This document shows positions 43,921 through 51,985 of a stretch of 64,000 nucleotides of DNA, piece by piece; the stretch's first letter is position 1; each line of letters begins with the position of its first letter. The stretch is from JAFDZV01 sp048594725 (GTDB taxonomy: Bacteria; Bacteroidota; Ignavibacteria; OLB7), in NCBI GenBank assembly GCA_048594725.1, contig JBMDXA010000024.1, positions 1 through 64,000 of the forward strand, given 5' to 3'. Below the pieces are notes generated by a model. The model was given only the letters and a program-made list of their open reading frames with translations, was not told the origin of the DNA and made no database searches. The position numbers were made by a program, and so were the translations under genes.

Positions 43921-45291
43921 CTAGAACACGAACACCCCCGATACCACCGGCACCAGCGGTATCGCCGGCGATTTGGTATCGCCGGTGGTGATCCCCACGT
44001 AGCCCACGCCGAGATCGAAGGCGTAGTTGTCGGAGAAATAGCGCACCGTTCCGATGATCGGCACGATCCCGAGCTTCTGCATCATGATGATCTCTCCGGC
44101 CACCTTCCAGTTCCGGGCGAAACGGGTATCCCCGCCTATCGCCAGCAAGGCGGCGTTGTCGTTGAACTCCACGTTGTTCTTGCTGTGGTGCTTGAACGCA
44201 TACGCCAGCGTGGCCGAAAGGCGGCTGTCGTCATCGCCATAGCTGAGGGCCAGATACGGCGCATGCACGTTGATGGTGGAGCGTACCGTATCCACCGCAA
44301 TCTCGCTCTCCTTGTCGTAGAAACTCCTTCCCCACTGATATCCGGCGGCGGCGTTGAACTGGTCGCCGAGCGGCAGGCCGATCTTCAGGCCGATAGAATA
44401 TGCCCCGAAGATCTCCCCCCGCATCCCTCCCCAGTCGTCCGGGGTCGGCAGCGCGCCGCCGGCGATCACCATCAGATGATCGTCCAGCGAGTAGCCCGCG
44501 GTAAGGCCCAGCAGATCGTAGACCCCCACATAGAGGGTTCCCCGCTTCGGGACGATGGCATTGGGCACCACCACGCTCCGGAAGGTGGTGGGATCGGTGA
44601 CGGGGGGCTCATCGACCGCCGAATCGACCCGTTTGGGGATCACCCGCACATAGCCCGTATCGGCCACCGGATAGGTGGTAAGCCCGCCGGAGGGGTAGCG
44701 GCGGCGCATCCAGGTTACCACCGGGAATTTGTAGATGCCGGGGGATTCGGCACGGAAGCAGACGTTGTAGGTATACAGATCGGGGGAGTCTATCCTGGCC
44801 GGGAGCCTCCCCGGCACATTGATCTTCGCCCTCGGATCGGCGATCGTGATGGAGTCCAGATAGAGCCGTTCCAGCCCGGTGGAGCGGATGTGGAAATCGC
44901 GGCAGACGGTCTTGCCCACCTCCACGGTATTGAACCGGTTCTGATCCACCGTCCAGACCGTGTTCTGGGTGATGGTGCGGACGTAGCGGCGGTTGCGGCA
45001 ATCGACGATGGTAAGCTCCAGTGCCGCCTGCTCGCTTGCGCTGTGCAGGGTCACGTAGAGCTGATGTTCCTCGTTGCAGGAGACAACGCCGGCCCCCTCC
45101 ACGGAGATATTCGGCGTATGGGCGGCACGGATCTCCCGTATCCCCCCCGGTATGCGGATGGTCACCACGTTCTCCCCGGCGTACAGTTCCGGAGGGTAGA
45201 CCATATCCCTCTCCTGCGCCTGCAGCGGGTGAACGGACCCCAGCAGCAGGAGCCCAAGCAGCATCAAGACGGTAGCTGTCGATCGCATCAT
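43921..45291 (-). CDS. Exported protein with predicted C-terminal beta-barrel
   Basis: 456 residues. Signal peptide ends HPLQAQERD. The first half has Ig-like strands and several cysteines (NISVEGAGVVSCNEEHQLYV, VGKTVCRDFHIRSTGLERLY), the second half looks like an outer-membrane barrel: YVGVYDLLGLTAGYSLDDHL, FGAYSIGLKIGLPLGDQFNA, AAGYQWGRSFYD and the closing AFDLGVGYVGITTGDTKSPA ending VFVF. No family name could be given. It would insert in the outer membrane. It is transcribed away from the VWA gene at 45524. Confidence 0.65.
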   Translation of the reverse strand: MMRSTATVLMLLGLLLLGSVHPLQAQERDMVYPPELYAGENVVTIRIPGGIREIRAAHTPNISVEGAGVVSCNEEHQLYVTLHSASEQAALELTIVDCRNRRYVRTITQNTVWTVDQNRFNTVEVGKTVCRDFHIRSTGLERLYLDSITIADPRAKINVPGRLPARIDSPDLYTYNVCFRAESPGIYKFPVVTWMRRRYPSGGLTTYPVADTGYVRVIPKRVDSAVDEPPVTDPTTFRSVVVPNAIVPKRGTLYVGVYDLLGLTAGYSLDDHLMVIAGGALPTPDDWGGMRGEIFGAYSIGLKIGLPLGDQFNAAAGYQWGRSFYDKESEIAVDTVRSTINVHAPYLALSYGDDDSRLSATLAYAFKHHSKNNVEFNDNAALLAIGGDTRFARNWKVAGEIIMMQKLGIVPIIGTVRYFSDNYAFDLGVGYVGITTGDTKSPAIPLVPVVSGVFVF

Positions 45292-45523
45292 ACGTTCTCT
45301 ACAAAAACTTCGGTTCTGAATGCGCGGAAATCAGGGTTCGTAAAAGTAGTGCAGCAGGTTCCGCCCCGCCAAACTTTTCCGCAATGTGCGTTACAAAGCC
45401 GTGCATGGCTCGTCAGCTTGATAGCCCGCCGGAACAACCGGGGCGGGGGACGCCAGGCTTGCGATAACCGGTAACGATCCGGCGCTCCATGTGGTTTAAC
45501 TGCGTTGATGATGAAAAGGTGAT

Positions 45524-47176
45524 ATGATGATGACGATCTATCGTTTTCGGGCTCTGGCGTCCTTCGCCCTGCTGGCGGCGGCTCTTACCCTGCCTGCGTT
45601 TGCACAGGGGGAACGCCCCATGGATACCACGCGCAAGGAGATGCGCCAGGGGAGCGGAAGCCTGGGGCTGGACAATGCTCTGGCGCCCGCGCCTCCTCCC
45701 CCTTCGTTTCAGGGGAGGGGAAATCCGGCCGCGTTCGGGGGCGGGGGGATGAAGATGAATGCGGCTTCCCCCACGCTCGGCGCTACCGTTGGCGGAGCCC
45801 AGGATATCGGCTATGCCCGCACGCTGATAAAGTCGGGCAAGGTGCCCCGGTTCATCGATTTCTCCCCGGAGGGGCTCTACAGCGAGCATGATATCCCAAC
45901 CCCCTCCTCCTCGTGCGACCAGAAGCTCTGCCTCTCGCTCGGCTACGGTTATGCTCCCACCGCCGACGATCGCTCCAATGCGCTGTTCGTGCATCTGGGG
46001 ATGAACTCCAACATCACGGCCGCCACGTTCCGCCGCCCGGCGCTCCAGCTTGCGGTGGTGATCGACAGGAGCGGTTCGATGGAGCATACGAGTCTGGATG
46101 CGGTAAAAACCGCCCTGGGTTCGCTTCTGCGGCAGCTCACCCCGGAGGATGAGCTGATGGTGGTGCAGTTCAACGACGAGGCCGGGATACTGCTGGCGCC
46201 CACCCGTATCACCGACCCGTCGGCGATCATGGCCCGGATCGATTCGATGACCGCCGATGGCGGCACCAATATCGATGCGGGGCTCACGATGGGATTCTCG
46301 GGGCTCTCGGCCCTCCCCCTCCGCCCGGGCGTATTGCGGCGTGTGATGCTCTTCACCGATGCGGTGCCCAATACCGGCCGCACCGATTCGGCCGGGTTCC
46401 GGGAACTGACCGCACGGTATGCGGCCGAGGGGATCGGCCTTACCGCATTCGGGGTCGGCGTGGACTTCGGGCAGGAGCTCGCCTATCATATCTCCAATCT
46501 TCGCGGCGGCAACTTCTTCTACCTGGAGTCGCCGGAGAAGATCGCAAAGGTGTTCGATACCGAGTTCGATTATCTGGTGACCCCTCTGGTCTACGATCTC
46601 GACATCCGGATCGCCACCCCGGCCGGTCTGAAGCTGAAGGCCGTCTACGGCCTGCCGGGCTGGAAGCCGGGGAGCCGCGATGCCGAGCTTCATATCCCCA
46701 CGGTATTTCTCTCCTCCAATCGCGGGGCCATCATCCTTCGCTACGAGGCCGATGGAAGCCAGCCGCTGGTGCTCCGGCCCGATGACGAGCTGGCCTCCGG
46801 AACGCTCAGCTTCACCGATACCGATGGAAGCGCGCATACCACCCGCACGGTGCTGCGCCATGAAAGCCGCAAGAAGCTCTCTCCCGGCACGCAGTTCTAC
46901 ACGCACGACGGCATGCGGATGGCGGTGGCGCTTACCAATATCTATTTCGGCCTGCGCGATGGCTGCATCCTGCTGAGCGAAGGAAAACAGAAGGAGGCGA
47001 TCGATGTGGTCTCCAGAGCCAGATCGGTGGCGCTGCTGGAAAACCTGGCGCTGAACGATGAGGGACTGGCCGCCGAGATCCGGCTGCTGGACCGCCTGGC
47101 GAAGAATATGGAAGAAGGGGGAGCCGGACGCTCCGCCTCTGGTACAACGGAAGATAGAGAACGACGTGTACGCTAG
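45524..47176 (+). CDS. VWA domain-containing exported protein
   Basis: 550 residues with a signal peptide (LLAAALTLPAFAQ). A 120-residue proline- and glycine-rich N-terminal region leads to a von Willebrand A domain at about 172-350: VVIDRSGSMEHTSLDAVK with the complete MIDAS DxSxS at 181-185, ADGGTNIDAG with the T, and MLFTDAVPNTGRTD with the last MIDAS aspartate. The C-terminal part forms a beta-rich domain of the YfbK kind (YDLDIRIATPAGLKLKAVYG). It would bind a metal and a protein ligand in the periplasm or at the surface. It overlaps by 11 bp the first of three paralogous lipoproteins, which suggests a functional group. Confidence 0.88.
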   Translation: MMMTIYRFRALASFALLAAALTLPAFAQGERPMDTTRKEMRQGSGSLGLDNALAPAPPPPSFQGRGNPAAFGGGGMKMNAASPTLGATVGGAQDIGYARTLIKSGKVPRFIDFSPEGLYSEHDIPTPSSSCDQKLCLSLGYGYAPTADDRSNALFVHLGMNSNITAATFRRPALQLAVVIDRSGSMEHTSLDAVKTALGSLLRQLTPEDELMVVQFNDEAGILLAPTRITDPSAIMARIDSMTADGGTNIDAGLTMGFSGLSALPLRPGVLRRVMLFTDAVPNTGRTDSAGFRELTARYAAEGIGLTAFGVGVDFGQELAYHISNLRGGNFFYLESPEKIAKVFDTEFDYLVTPLVYDLDIRIATPAGLKLKAVYGLPGWKPGSRDAELHIPTVFLSSNRGAIILRYEADGSQPLVLRPDDELASGTLSFTDTDGSAHTTRTVLRHESRKKLSPGTQFYTHDGMRMAVALTNIYFGLRDGCILLSEGKQKEAIDVVSRARSVALLENLALNDEGLAAEIRLLDRLAKNMEEGGAGRSASGTTEDRERRVR

Positions 47177-47669
47177 TAATTACGATACAAGGCCGGCGCG
47201 CCCCTGGGTGCTCCCGATCCTCCTTGCCGGGCTGCTGCTTGCCGGCTGCGACAGCAACGAGACCATCAGCGAGCCTCCCCGTACCCTGGGGGATATCACG
47301 CTGGTCAACAGCGGTACCCTGCTGCTGAGTTGCAAGGAGTATTGCGCATCGGAGCTGTCGATAGGCCCGGAGGATGCCATCGCGACCTTCTCCGGTCCCG
47401 ACTCCCTTCTGTTCCCTCCGCAGCTCCGCCGCAGCTCCATCTCCGCCGCCGAGTGGAACGATCTGGTAGCCGCCGTGGATCTGGATGCGTTCATGGCGCT
47501 GGATTCCATTCTCGGGGATGTGGGGGTCTCGTCGAACGGATTCGAGTGGGTGGAACTGGAGGCCAGGGGGGAACGCAAGCGGGTGACGTTCAGTCTGGGC
47601 GATAGCGTCCCCCCCATCATGCCGCTGTTGCAGAAGGTGCGCGCCATCAGAGGGCGCATCAGAATCTGA
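47166..47669 (+). CDS. Putative lipoprotein, first of three tandem paralogues
   Basis: 167 residues from the GTG at 47166, which falls inside the end of the VWA gene; a signal PWVLPILLAGLLLAGC follows. The body shares the layout of the next two proteins: a GTLLLSCKEYC block, a middle SSISAAEWNDLVAAVD, then ALDSILGDVGVSSNGFEWVE and KRVTFSLGDSVPPIMPLLQK. The motif VIGCPDCxDGG of the paralogues is here ILGDVGVSSNG, so the second cysteine pair is lost. Function unknown; overlap with the VWA gene supports cotranscription. Confidence 0.75.
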   Translation: MYASNYDTRPARPWVLPILLAGLLLAGCDSNETISEPPRTLGDITLVNSGTLLLSCKEYCASELSIGPEDAIATFSGPDSLLFPPQLRRSSISAAEWNDLVAAVDLDAFMALDSILGDVGVSSNGFEWVELEARGERKRVTFSLGDSVPPIMPLLQKVRAIRGRIRI

Positions 47670-47745
47670 AGCTCTCGCGGCTACCAGTGAGATCAGAGCA
47701 ACCGCGGATCGTCCTCTCTTCGCGATTCTTTTACAAGGAAATGCC

Positions 47746-48201
47746 ATGAAACTCCCCCTGATGCCGGCCGCTCTGGCCCTGCTCCTTCTCTGCTCCTGCA
47801 ATAGCATGGGGCCGGTCTCCAAGGCCGATACGGTGATCCGCAGCGGAACATTCTTCGGGATGTGCCACGGGTACTGCATCAAGGATGTTACTATCACCTC
47901 CGGATCGGCGGTGTTCGTGGAGCGGGGAGGACGCGATACGGTCCAGTTCCCCACCAGATCCAGGACCGTTGCGATCACGGCCGCGGAGTGGAACGCTCTT
48001 ACCGCTGCGCTGGCGGCGGATTCGCTGGCGAAGCTGGACAGCGTGATCGGCTGTCCCGACTGCGCCGATGGGGGCGGGGAGTGGATCGAGGTGGAAACCG
48101 ATGGGAAGCGCCGGAAGGTGACGTTCGAGCATGGGGCAGCCATCCCCTCCATCGCCCCGCTGCTGGAGAAGGTGCGCGCCATCAGAGAGAGGAAGGGATA
48201 G
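47746..48201 (+). CDS. Putative lipoprotein, second of three tandem paralogues
   Basis: 151 residues. Leader MKLPLMPAALALLLLCSC is a type II signal. Cysteines C39 and C43 in GTFFGMCHGYC and the pair in VIGCPDCADGGGEWIEVETD are conserved with the third paralogue, and VTFEHGAAIPSIAPLLEKVR closes the protein. The four cysteines could form two disulfides or bind metal in the periplasm. No family is recognised. It follows the first paralogue after 76 bp. Confidence 0.78.
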   Translation: MKLPLMPAALALLLLCSCNSMGPVSKADTVIRSGTFFGMCHGYCIKDVTITSGSAVFVERGGRDTVQFPTRSRTVAITAAEWNALTAALAADSLAKLDSVIGCPDCADGGGEWIEVETDGKRRKVTFEHGAAIPSIAPLLEKVRAIRERKG

Positions 48202-48291
48202 GGATGCCGCAGGAGGATGGGGGGTAACTTTTTTGCCTCCCGGGCATAGGTTACACGATACATTCCTTTCAATGCAACCAGGACGGAGCAT

Positions 48292-48756
48292 ATGACACGT
48301 CTCTCGATTGTAGCGGTTGTGGCCTGTTGCGCTCTCGGCTCATGCGATAGCGGAAGTGTGGAAGCGGTGCCGGAGCAGACCCCGGTTTCCATCAAGATCG
48401 GAACGTTCTTTGGCGAGTGCGTGGGCTATTGTTACAGCGAGACCACGATCAATCCCACCACTGCCACCTATGTGGAATGGGCCGATGATCCCCGGAAATT
48501 TCCGGAGCGTTCCAGAACCGTGGCGGTTACGCAGGAGGAATGGGGCGATCTGGTGGAGTCGGTTTCCATGTCCAGGCTGGTAGCGCTTGACAGCGTGATC
48601 GGCTGCCCGGATTGCAACGACGGCGGGGGGGAGTGGGTGGAGGTACGAAGCCCCGGGAAGGTGAAACGGGTGGTGTTCGAGCACGGCGCCACGGTGGAAT
48701 CGATACAGGATCTTCTGAGCCGTGCCCGTGCGCTCAGAACCAGGGTGAAGCTGTAG
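48292..48756 (+). CDS. Putative lipoprotein, third of three tandem paralogues
   Basis: 154 residues. The leader LSIVAVVACCALGSC is a type II signal. Same pattern as the second paralogue: GTFFGECVGYCYSETTI, RSRTVAVTQEEWGDLVESVS, VIGCPDCNDGGGEWVEVRSP and VVFEHGATVESIQDLLSRAR. The three are evidently products of tandem duplication; residues around the cysteines and the EHGA block are the best kept. Function unknown. Confidence 0.78.
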   Translation: MTRLSIVAVVACCALGSCDSGSVEAVPEQTPVSIKIGTFFGECVGYCYSETTINPTTATYVEWADDPRKFPERSRTVAVTQEEWGDLVESVSMSRLVALDSVIGCPDCNDGGGEWVEVRSPGKVKRVVFEHGATVESIQDLLSRARALRTRVKL

Positions 48757-48929
48757 GGGTTCCGACGAAGAAATGTGCCGGTACCGCTCGCGACTCATTC
48801 CAGAACGCGTCCGAGGCGCTGGAAGATCGCGGGCGGCCCCGGTTATCTACTCGCACTGCATCATGCCGCCGCACGCTCTGTTATAAGCAAACATCCGCCG
48901 CGGCCACGCACCTATCCCATCACCCCTGG

Positions 48930-49889
48930 TTATCTCCCATCCTTCTCCCGTTCCTCCGCGAATACTTCCGGCGTAAGCCTCTGCTCCCGCTGCCGTACTC
49001 CCGCGCCGATGCTCCCGGCGAGCGCCATCACCGCAGTCTCCTTTGCCTTTGCCTCCACATCGATGGTGATTGGCAGGTCGCGCCAGATTGCCGGGAAATC
49101 CTCCGGCTCGATATGATCGGCGTGCGGGCGCCGGTTTGCACCGGGGGCGCGGTCGCGCGGGGAGGAGATATGAAAGAGCGGCTCGCGGTTCCAGGTTTCC
49201 AGTGCCAGCGATGTGGCCTCCTCCACCCCCAGCCCATCCGGCAGGCAGCGGTGATGATGCACATCGTAGACGAGGGGAACGCCCACGGAGCGGCAGACCG
49301 GCAGCAGATCCAGCGGGGTATAGCTGACGTCGTCGTTCTCCAGGGTGAGCCGGCTCCGGACCGCATCCGGCAGCTCCATGATATTCGCCGCCAGCCGTGC
49401 CAGCGCTCCCTCCTTGTCGCCGTAGACCCCCCCGCCGTGGATATTGATGGCATCGGCGCCCAGCAGCTCGCAGAGCTCTCCCATATAGGTGAGGTCGCGA
49501 ACCGAGGCGGCGAGCGTTTCCGGCCGTGCCGTGGAGAGCACGGTGAACTGATCGGGGTGGAAGCTGAGACGGATCTGGTTGCGCGCGGCGAACTCCCCGG
49601 CCTGGCGCAGCCGCGCGATGATGGCATCGGCGTCGGGAAGATCCTCGATATGATAGGCGAGTTGCGGGTGCGTGTAGAGGGGCCAGAGACCGCACATGAT
49701 CCTGAACGCGCCGATGCCCAGCCCATCGCAGACCGTCAGGGCATCGTGCAGGGCCCCGGCGTTATGCAGGGCCAGCTCGCTTAGCTTCGCCAGGCGGTCT
49801 TCCTCCGGGAGCCTGGCGGCGTAGGTTGCGGTTGTGGTGCGGAATCGGACCGGGAAGGTCGAGAAGAGGCAGCAGAGGCCGAGGCGCAT
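48930..49889 (-). CDS. uvsE: UV damage endonuclease UvsE/UVDE
   Basis: 319 residues. Incises DNA 5' of UV photoproducts and some other lesions, a repair route independent of nucleotide excision. TIM-barrel metal sites are visible: SFHPDQFTVLSTARPETLAA, INIHGGGVYGDKEGALARLA, LTLENDDVSYTPLD and VYDVHHHRCLPDGL, plus HADHIEPEDFPAIWR near the end. The conserved histidines and acidic residues fit the three-metal centre of the family. It is transcribed leftwards and ends just after the lipoprotein cluster. The presence of this enzyme suggests exposure to light or other base damage. Confidence 0.92.
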   Translation of the reverse strand: MRLGLCCLFSTFPVRFRTTTATYAARLPEEDRLAKLSELALHNAGALHDALTVCDGLGIGAFRIMCGLWPLYTHPQLAYHIEDLPDADAIIARLRQAGEFAARNQIRLSFHPDQFTVLSTARPETLAASVRDLTYMGELCELLGADAINIHGGGVYGDKEGALARLAANIMELPDAVRSRLTLENDDVSYTPLDLLPVCRSVGVPLVYDVHHHRCLPDGLGVEEATSLALETWNREPLFHISSPRDRAPGANRRPHADHIEPEDFPAIWRDLPITIDVEAKAKETAVMALAGSIGAGVRQREQRLTPEVFAEEREKDGR

Positions 49890-50311
49890 CGGGATGATCC
49901 GGATTATGTAGGCTCAGGTTCCGGAACCGGTGTGCCGGAGCCCGCGCAGCTTCTCTCCGCCGCATGACCCCTTGCCATGCCGTGAGAAGCTATCACCCTA
50001 ACATCAGGGGCGCGCCTGTAGTTCACCGAAGTGAACCCGGAGCGCATGCGGGTGCCTCCGGAGCGTAAAGAACTTCACGCAGCGGCGCAGCGAAGAGCAA
50101 GGCTTTCTGCGCCGCTGCGGGGTCCGGGCTCCCCTCTTCCTATCCTCTCTTCTCTATCGTACAGATCTGCGTGGTGGTAGCGCCGGAGGATGGCAGCCGA
50201 AGAAGATATCCCATCCTTCATCGTGCATACTTAAGTTATCCAATCCGGCCATATCAAAGTATCCAACCGCACTTTCGGCTGTTTTTACGGGCTAGCCCGG
50301 AAGATCACTTC
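49890..50311. other. Intergenic region with inverted repeat
   Basis: 422 bp without a credible gene. It contains a 13-bp perfect inverted repeat CGCAGCGGCGCAG/CTGCGCCGCTGCG at 50078-50119 with a 16-nt spacer, and phrases (TTCACGCAGCGGCGCAGCGAAG) like those before the deoxynucleoside kinase at 17940-17970. Confidence 0.5.
50078..50119. repeat. 13-bp inverted repeat
   Basis: CGCAGCGGCGCAG at 50078-50090 and its exact reverse complement CTGCGCCGCTGCG at 50107-50119, spacer 16 nt. It is not followed by T residues. Confidence 0.55.
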
Positions 50312-50515
50312 CTAGATGGAGCGGATGGCCCGCTGGTACTTCCGGATCTTCGCATCCCGCTCCTTCACCTTCTCGGCAATACGTGCAAGGGTCTCAGGAT
50401 CCCCTTTTTTCATCCGTTTCTGCACTGCTTGACGTTCAACACCATCCTCACGCGCTATCTCGGCAAGGATTCCACGGTAGGGGTGACGGCGGAAATCAAG
50501 TTTTGCCAATTTCAT
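50312..50515 (-). CDS. Small basic DNA-binding-like protein (Cro-like position)
   Basis: 67 residues from the ATG at 50515; a frame to 50584 is open but begins with a hydrophobic stretch with no resemblance. Strongly basic with a helix-turn-helix pattern: GILAEIAREDGVERQAVQKR, then ETLARIAEKVKERDAK. It is transcribed away from the larger HTH gene at 50608, and the 92 bp between the two contain paired repeats, an arrangement like the cI/cro switch of temperate phages. No other phage genes are nearby. DNA binding is inferred from the helix pattern only. Confidence 0.55.
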   Translation of the reverse strand: MKLAKLDFRRHPYRGILAEIAREDGVERQAVQKRMKKGDPETLARIAEKVKERDAKIRKYQRAIRSI

Positions 50516-50607
50516 ATCTTTGGTTGTCGATAGGTTGTCGAAAAGTCCACCTATCAATATACCCAAGTATATCGAATTGTACAAGATAAATCTACCATAG
50601 TAGTGAT
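50516..50607. promoter_or_regulatory. Divergent control region with candidate operators
   Basis: Within 92 bp: a direct repeat GGTTGTCGA at 50522-50530 and 50533-50541 (11-bp period), an inverted repeat GATAGGT/ACCTATC at 50529-50535 and 50549-50555, and an inverted repeat ATATAC-CCAA-GTATAT at 50557-50572. It lies between the two HTH genes, as operators in phage switches do. Confidence 0.55.
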
Positions 50608-51267
50608 ATGAATGCTCTACAGTATATGGATGCCGAAGAGGGCGATCCGCTGGAGGAGACCGGTGGAGCCGAGGAGGAGGGGAGAGATCCGGATGAAGCC
50701 GCGGATGGGGATGAGCTGGGGGTTGCCGACGGCGATCCGGTTCCTGCCGCCGGACGGCGCCTGCGTCTGTTCGGCAACACCGCGTTCGGCTCCATCAAGG
50801 CGTTCGCTCTGAAACTGGGGATGCAGCCCTCCAACCTTCAGAAATATCTTTCCGGAAAGCGGGAGCCGGGGGCCATCGTCCTCTCCCGTATCGCCGAGCA
50901 TGGATGCAATATCCACTGGCTTATTTCCGGGGAGGGGGAGATGTTCGCCGACAACGATGCCGGGCGTACCCTGCGGCTGATGATAGAGCAGCGTCTGGGG
51001 CGCGTGTTCGAACCGGAGCCTCTGCCCGGCTACCCGGTCTCCGGCGGGGATCAGCACCCGATCTTCCGGGATGTGGAGCGGATACGGCTTGAACTGCGGG
51101 ATGCCCCCTCCGACCGGCGCGAGAAGCTGCTGGAGGAGCTGAACCGGTTGCTGGAGAAGAAGGCGGACCTGCTGGAGCGGGAGAATCTACTGCAGCGGGG
51201 GCAGATCGTGGCGTTCGAGAAGATCCTTAGCCTCCTCAGCCGCGAATCCTCGCGAATCGTGGTATAG
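50608..51267 (+). CDS. XRE/CI-like helix-turn-helix regulator with acidic N-terminus and coiled coil
   Basis: 219 residues. Residues 1-50 are very acidic and low in complexity (DAEEGDPLEETGGAEEEGRD). Residues 54-110 are a phage CI-type HTH: SIKAFALKLGMQPSNLQKYL, SGKREPGAIVLSRIAEHGCN and the family phrase IHWLISGEGEMF. The C-terminal 70 residues are a coiled coil (REKLLEELNRLLEKKADLLE) in place of the S24 peptidase of CI repressors, so it is not self-cleaving. The last codons and the stop lie inside a 122-bp tandem repeat. It diverges from the small basic protein at 50312. Confidence 0.78.
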   Translation: MNALQYMDAEEGDPLEETGGAEEEGRDPDEAADGDELGVADGDPVPAAGRRLRLFGNTAFGSIKAFALKLGMQPSNLQKYLSGKREPGAIVLSRIAEHGCNIHWLISGEGEMFADNDAGRTLRLMIEQRLGRVFEPEPLPGYPVSGGDQHPIFRDVERIRLELRDAPSDRREKLLEELNRLLEKKADLLERENLLQRGQIVAFEKILSLLSRESSRIVV

Positions 51268-51525
51268 TGGAATGAAGCTGCGGCGGTTGGATCGTACTGC
51301 GTGAATGAAATCTTCGCAAATGTATGGCGGGTTTATGGTCCTGATATCATTTGGTATTCCGTACCGGATCCTCGCGAATCATGGTATAGTGGAATGAAGC
51401 TGGGCTGACCGGATGATGGTGCTGGGATGAAATCTTCGCGAATGCATCGCGAGTGCATGGTCCTGATATCGGTCGGTATTCCGTACCGGATCTTCGCGAA
51501 TCGTGCTGTCATGAAATGAAGCTGC
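51247..51525. repeat. Tandem repeat, 122-bp period, 2.3 units
   Basis: Units start at 51247, 51369 and 51491 (third partial). Conserved within units: TCCTCGCGAATCxTGGTATAG at the start, TGAAATCTTCGC(G/A)AATG in the middle and ATGGTCCTGATATC ... GGTATTCCGTACCGGA at the end. The first unit overlaps the end of the HTH gene and supplies its stop codon. The gap 51268-51602 holds no other feature. Confidence 0.85.
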
Positions 51526-51602
51526 GCCGGTATGGCAGCTATGGACGACGAGGGACGCCTTTTTCCTGATCGGCAACTGGCTGCCGCCCTGCTGCGTTCC
51601 CT

Positions 51603-51857
51603 CTACGACTGATACGTACAGTTCCCCTGTTGCGTGCATTCGCCGCAGTTGGTGTGCTCGCTCAAGGGAACCACGGTGAAGCAGCGGGGGCAGCGGTCGT
51701 TCATCGGGTTGCTGACCTTGTAGCCGCACGTGGGGCAGTAGCGGATCTCCATCTCCAGCTTGCGGTGCAGTTCCGCGTTCGCGCCGGCGTTCAGCACCGG
51801 CAGCTCCAGCACCGCCGCCGGCAATGCGCTTCTGCTTTTTCGTTTGAAGAGTCCCAT
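51603..51857 (-). CDS. Small zinc-ribbon protein
   Basis: 84 residues. Two CxxC pairs, CPTCG and CPRC at about 41-57, form a zinc ribbon; a third CGEC and a last cysteine (NCGECTQQGNC) lie near the end. N-terminal half is basic (MGLFKRKSRSALPAAVLE). Small zinc-ribbon proteins of this kind may assist nucleic-acid or protein contacts; no partner is evident. It stands alone, between the 122-bp repeat and feoB. Confidence 0.7.
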   Translation of the reverse strand: MGLFKRKSRSALPAAVLELPVLNAGANAELHRKLEMEIRYCPTCGYKVSNPMNDRCPRCFTVVPLSEHTNCGECTQQGNCTYQS

Positions 51858-51940
51858 ATCGCTCAGAGCCTCATCATAAGTATCACGTCCGTATTCATCA
51901 ACCCACCCTCATCCTCCCGCCGCCCATCATCTCTTTCGTT

Positions 51941-51985
51941 CTCTCGAATCGTCAATCTGAAATCGTACATCGATAATCGTCACAG
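51941..51985. repeat. AATCG-type intergenic repeat
   Basis: CTCGAATCGTCAATCTGAAA then TCGTACATCGATAATCGTCA, four AATCG/ATCG units just beyond the feoB stop. It shares the 14-mer AAATCGTACATCGA with 16980-16993. Confidence 0.55.

Noticed and set aside
46932..48395. A 487-codon minus-strand frame opposite the tandem lipoproteins
   Set aside because: Repeats in its product only mirror the duplicated plus-strand genes, which have lipoprotein leaders and conserved cysteines.
49890..51602. Complete prophage around the HTH pair
   Set aside because: No integrase, terminase, portal or tail genes occur; flanking genes are uvsE and a zinc ribbon.
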